Origin: Pseudocercospora fijiensis CIRAD86 | Taxonomy: Eukaryota; Ascomycota; Dothideomycetes; Mycosphaerellales; Mycosphaerellaceae | Assembly (NCBI RefSeq): GCF_000340215.1 | Contig: NW_006921538.1 | Location: 3,081,869-3,145,868 of the forward strand | Direction of reading: 5' to 3' | Length of the DNA stretch: 64,000 bases | In this document: positions 59,852 through 64,000 of the stretch, in pieces | Position numbering within the stretch: the first letter of the stretch is position 1 | Layout of the letters: each line of letters starts with the position of its first letter | Program-made: the position numbers and the translations under genes | Notes under the pieces: model-generated | The model's database searches: none | What the model saw: only the letters and a program-made list of their open reading frames with translations | What the model was told of the DNA's origin: nothing

Positions 59852-59977
59852 TGACTTGGAGTATATGCCTAGGTATCAGGGTCCATCACGTGCCTGATGC
59901 CTGAGGCTGCAACTGCTGCACTCTATCTTCGGACTTCTACATAGATTAGTCCTTCTTCCAATACATCAGTTACATCA
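59852..59977 (+). repeat. 3' LTR of copia, second family
   Basis: 126 bp. The inner (left) three differing sites are RIP-changed and the outer (right) four are intact. Confidence 0.9.
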
Positions 59978-61132
59978 AGTGATTGCGACCATGGACTGCG
60001 ACGTGAATGATGCTGTGAAAGATGCTCATCAACCTCGAAAGGGCTATCGGCATCCCTTCTTTTAGTCTCATCGCCGATGAAGCCGACCAGCGTGCAGAAC
60101 CACGATGGTGACAAGTCAATGGACAGACGAGAAAATGCTATGTATGACGGAACGTTGGACAGCCTGTGACACGCATCGTCCGTCTATGCTTGATCTGACC
60201 CCGCCATGTTCTTGTATCGTTCTCTTACATGCTGTCAGCAGCTGCAGTGGACGACTTCGCGCAGTGCAAGTATTGAATACGCCAACTTGCTCAAGAGCTT
60301 TCCGCGTCTGGAGGATGTCAGTAATCGAATGGCATGTCTCGGCCCCATGATCACGTCGTTTTCCATCGGCAATGAGAACAACGGCGGGAGAGTGGCGCAG
60401 GATCGACTTGCTTGTGCGCCATGCAAAGACTTCAAGACTTCATCAGCTCTGCATTATTGGTATAAGCGAAGGTGCATTCAAGCACAAGCAAGGAGAAAGC
60501 ATTGTCGTGAAAGCCTCATTCGGTGAGCTGAACTTCGCTCTCACATGCAGAAGAGCTGTAGAAGCGGAGGTAGCTAGCAGCAAAAGTCCGAAGTGGCAGG
60601 TGTCAGCATCACGAAAGTGGACTCTCTACCGCAGGTGGTGCAGACGTGGCGAGGCGAGCGAGGTCGAAAGTCCAGTCCAGATGTGGTTGAGGCGAGCAGT
60701 TCTCTCTCTGCAGCCAAAGCAGGTCTGGGGTGCGGCTGGCAGGATTGTCCGTGCTTGCGAGCAAACGAATGGTTCACAGGAAGTTTCAGGTTGAATTCGC
60801 CTTTTTCATGCTGCTGAGCGGCGGAGGAAGGCGGCTTGCATGATGCATGACTGGGGCTGTGATGGTGATGGTGATTTTTGGACGCTCATCAATGTCGGTG
60901 TGAGAGAATGGGAGGAAGATGATGGGTGTCTCCGAAGGCGTCAAAGACAAATCGAAGGCAAGGCGTGCCAGCACTCAGCATCGGGTCTTGCAATAATAGA
61001 AGGGTGACAATGATAATGCGGACACCAGTCCCACATGGCATCGACAATGAGGTGGCGGTATGGGGGAAGGACGGCCGGAATATATGGTCGCAGAGGCTGA
61101 ATCACTGTTGATTGCAGCCAATAGAATATGCA

Positions 61133-61154
61133 GCGGCGGCGGCGGCGGCGGCGG
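61133..61154. repeat. CGG trinucleotide run
   Basis: About seven copies of CGG in the upstream region of the gene at 61989. Confidence 0.9.
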
Positions 61155-61822
61155 GCGATGCAATGGACGAATCAAGGAGGAGTGTCCCCTTTGAAAATAG
61201 ACTGCGCTTGACCCGAGTCGACTAGCCTGAGCCTCAGGCACTGTACATACAGCATTGAGGCCGGACACTGAGAAGATCGGCAGGCAGCACAGTGCAGTGC
61301 AGTGTGCATGGAGGAGGCATTCTTCATCCTCAAAATATTCTTGCGTCGTTGTCCAGCGCTACCGACCAGACGTGTGGAATTCGAGGAGCGAAGATTGCGT
61401 GCCGACCCGCGCTGTAAGGGCTTCGTTTTGGGTTGGTGCAGCTTGCTTCCCCAACGTGGACAGAGCCAGAGCCTATTCTGAGCTGAGTTGCAGCCATTGA
61501 CTACGCAATCTTCTTCACACGCTCACTGCCGCCGCCGCTACCACTACCGCTACCGCTACCGCTGCCCGACTACCCTCCATCCACGCTCGCTTTATCCATC
61601 ACTGACTACTGTAGCATTACTATTGCAGCAGCGCTCATGAGCATTGTGCTGCCCTGCCCTGCCCTGCCGCCACCCGAAACACGCACTGTACACGACCCGT
61701 GAGCGCCTGCTTGGGGCCCCCGTAGCCCGCTCTCAGACTCACCATTCGCTTTCACCCCCGACCACCACACGCTGTACCAACGACGTCTTTTGTGGAACGC
61801 GACCCGATCGACCTGTAGATAT

Positions 61823-61847
61823 CACGCCACGCCACGCCACGCCACGC
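61823..61847. repeat. CACGC pentanucleotide repeat
   Basis: Five perfect copies of CACGC, 142 bp before the ATG at 61989. The repeat may lie in the 5' leader. Confidence 0.9.
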
Positions 61848-61988
61848 TTTCTGCCATCTGTGACCTTCATGCGACCATAGACGTGGGCCAGGAGCAGTGG
61901 TCGCGACCATCGCATTGCCGCGCCATACAGCACAAAACACACTGCCCCAGCTGAGCATATAGCACACAGCACGCACCACACCACCTCT

Positions 61989-64000
61989 ATGCCGAAGGGA
62001 CTGAACCTGAAGGCATTTGGACGGCGCAAGTCCTCAGGCAACGCCTTGGACCTTGGGCTCCCGGCCGACGCGGGTGGAACTGCCCCGTCAGAACAGTCCA
62101 GCTTTCGCGTGCTCGAGAGGCAAGACAAGAAATCCGTTTCATACAACAATGAGAAGCCGCATCGCCCCTTCGCTTCGCCGCTGAACACGCTGCGAGGAAA
62201 GTCGGTCGACGATCTGGGACGCGCGCCGAAAGCGTCTGCGGGCACATCGACAAGGAACCATTCCGCCTGGCCGCTCAACGCCGCTAGAGGCAGCGGCGGC
62301 ACCACCAACTCAGGCTCAAGTGGCTTCTACGAGAGCTCCGGCGCCTCGGCAAGACACAGTTCGACTTCCACCCTGCCCAGCAGCCTGGACCAGGACAAGA
62401 CTCCTGAGGACGACGACCTGTACCCCGTGCGCAAAACCCACACCACCACGGGCATGTATCGGACAGTGCCTCCCAATGCAGACGAGCCTCCACCCCCGCC
62501 AAAGTTCACTTCCAGAGCATTGAGGACCTTCTCCTTCGGAAACAAGCACAATCGAGGAGCATCCAGGGATAACGATGTGCCTCCGCTTCCTCCACTACAC
62601 ATTGACTCCGCTCCCTCCCTTCCACCTCTACCCATGCAGCCAACGCGCTCTCACAGCCCCTTCAGAGAGCGAGCGATGACGAACAGCAGCTACGCCAGCA
62701 CCGCCGTGCCACCGAGAACCGAGCTTAGATTGGACGATCCGGACTTCGGCAACGACGACTTCGGCAGCATGTTTGAAAGTCTCAAGAAGGAGCCAGCGTG
62801 GGAACCGTCACCAATAAACACCTTCCACAGAACGGTAAGCATGACGGTGGATGCAGCGGAGAACTGATGAGTGCTGATCAGCGACTAGGAATCCGAACCC
62901 ATGTATCCGCCAAGGACACATTCCCGGAATGCCCTCACCCCATCACCGAATCCTCAAAACATTTCGCGCAAGAACAGCAACTCACCCTATTCTTGTGACG
63001 ATGAGAGCTCCAACGATGGTCTCCTCCACAGTCCAGCTCTCAGTTCTCCTGCGCTTCCGGACGGCGGTCCGAGCGGAACCGTTAGAAATGGAATTACCCA
63101 AGCTTTCCTTGGCAGTTCCAAGTCTGGTTACTCGCGCGTTCCTGAACGCTACACTTCTCCTGGCCCCGAACACGATTCACAAGAAAGCCTCTCAGGCTTA
63201 ATGATTGGCAAGCCCAAGGAGAAAGAGCGTGCATATCCAAACCGACAAGCACACGTCGAGGATGAAGATCGTTGGGTGAGAAAGGTTGAGTTGAGAGATG
63301 GGCCTAGCCCACAATTGTCAACCTCCTCGAACAAACTCTCTGCCTCGAGTACGGGCAAGCAATCACTAGCCGGACCTTCTCGCGGTGGTGCTATTTCACC
63401 TAGCTCCGCCGGAGACTCTGCTCTTCTTGAGTCTAACACTACTACACCACGAGCCGCTAGGAAACTCAACGTTTCTAGCGAGCACTCGATGTTCGATTCA
63501 TCCCCCAGTGCGCCAGCGTCTCGGGCCATCGGGCCAGGCGCTGGCCATCAGCGAACCGAAAGCGGTACTATCAAGAAGATGACGAAAGCACAGTTCAACG
63601 CACTGCAGAGGCAAAATGAGAGCAGTGCGGAGCAAAGCGAAGAGGAGGAACATTCTGGCGATGAGTATGATGACGATGATGAGATTGAGCGTGCAAGAAA
63701 GATGGCATCACAAAGACAGAAGCAGGAAGCCAACATGTCGGTGTATCGTCAGCAGATGAAGAAAGTGACGGGTGGAGGACCGACTGACTTGCCGTCGTCA
63801 ACAGCTTCGACTGTGCGACCTGGGCTGGATCAAAGATCGAGCTCAGCATCTGTCAATGGTGGTGGCATCGGCCTACACTTTGGCGGCATCGGCGGCGCTC
63901 CACCTGAGGCCACCCAACGCGGTAGGGAGGACGAGGACGAGGATGACGATGTCCCGCTTGGTATCCTCCAAGCACATGGCTTCCCGAGCAGCAGCAGGCC
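61989..64000 (+). CDS. Conserved fungal disordered protein, 5' part (runs off window)
   Basis: Exon 1 (61989-62834) and exon 2 (62889 to the window end) are joined across a 54-bp intron (GTAAGC..CTGATCAGCGACTAG) in phase 0. The 652 residues visible have no stop in exon 2, so the gene continues outside. Most of the protein is low complexity, rich in Ser, Pro and Gly, with poly-Pro runs (DEPPPPPKF, VPPLPPLHI) and acidic runs (EEEEHSGDEYDDDDE, EDEDEDDD). A basic coiled-coil-like segment (MTKAQFNALQRQN, IERARKMASQRQKQEA) and a motif VPLGILQAHGFPSSSR occur near the end. I remember similar motifs from uncharacterised proteins of other filamentous fungi but can name no function. No membrane segments. 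Confidence 0.8.

Larger units (their letters stand above)
54623..59977 (+). mobile_element. Ty1/copia LTR retrotransposon, second family, RIP-inactivated
   Basis: 5,355 bp with 126-bp LTRs (TGACTTGG.. to ..TTACATCA). In plus order: gag, a degraded CCHC knuckle near 55866-55920 followed by basic Arg/Gly-rich sequence, protease (VVDLGTS near 56190), integrase, RT with YVDN for YVDD near 58665, and RNase H to about 59690. Integrase precedes RT, so copia type. A purine tract AAGGGGG (59845-59851) abuts the 3' LTR. No matching target duplication is visible: the flanks are AAGAT and AGTGA. It is not closely similar to the other copia family except at the primer-binding site. Confidence 0.9.
59978..61988. 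other. Long upstream region of disordered-protein gene
   Basis: Host composition, 2 kb without a gene I can support. A 140-codon plus frame (60372-60794) and others show no motif. The last 500 bp are C-rich with short tandem repeats and probably form the promoter and long 5' leader of the gene at 61989. Confidence 0.45.

Noticed and set aside
60372..60794. 140-codon plus-strand frame as a gene
   Set aside because: No motif, biased composition, competing frames on both strands; probably upstream sequence.
61739..62308. 189-codon minus-strand frame
   Set aside because: It is the antisense shadow of the disordered-protein gene and its leader, with composition-driven length and no motif.

Overview
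The window looks like a filamentous ascomycete (Pezizomycotina, perhaps Dothideomycetes; class is inference). Supporting this are short 49-65 bp introns with GT..CTGAC..AG signals, fungal families (Zn2Cys6 cluster, DUF3425/bZIP, sedolisin, Bax inhibitor-1, UbiH-type FAD monooxygenase) and large AT-rich islands in which CpA/TpG has become TpA while CpG is kept. That is the signature of repeat-induced point mutation (RIP). No rRNA, tRNA or CRISPR was found.

Layout. 0.8-4.3 kb: an alpha/beta hydrolase and a secreted-type TolB/PD40 beta-propeller protein with one frameshift. 4.36-11.31 kb: a complete but RIP-mutated Ty1/copia element on the minus strand with 151-bp LTRs and GACAT target duplication. 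11.5-13.0 kb: a gene graveyard (internally deleted Zn2Cys6 factor, RING fragment, a frame with a premature stop). 13.2-14.6 kb: an intact FAD monooxygenase. 14.76-25.07 kb: a RIP island made of a higher-order minisatellite split by a 7.1-kb chromodomain-type Ty3/gypsy element (TSD TTAAT), ending in a duplication with one RIP-mutated and one nearly clean copy. 25.6-30.2 kb: a Bax inhibitor-1 gene, a DUF3500 remnant and a five-exon sedolisin gene. 30.88-49.37 kb: a second member of the first copia family (TSD CATCA/CATTA) carrying two later insertions, a 4.5-kb minisatellite-filled element with Helitron-like ends (containing an 890-bp assembly gap) and a second gypsy element (TSD CTAAA). 49.4-52.8 kb: a bZIP-like/DUF3425 gene, a truncated alpha/beta hydrolase and a C2H2 zinc-finger gene. 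54.62-59.98 kb: a third, different copia element. 61.99 kb to the window end: the 5' part of a large disordered conserved fungal protein.

The host genes form no evident pathway or cluster; they are islands between five dead LTR retrotransposons. The most unusual signals are in the repeats: (1) RIP changes inside the copia LTRs point inward, leaving the outer edge of each LTR clean; (2) the 7-kb copia family keeps a third, antisense reading frame between pol and its 3' LTR in both copies; (3) a Helitron-like insertion at an A|T site carries a 25-bp minisatellite; (4) two unrelated copia families share a primer-binding site matching an anticodon-loop half-tRNA with anticodon UAU.

All translations, splice sites and alignments were made by eye.
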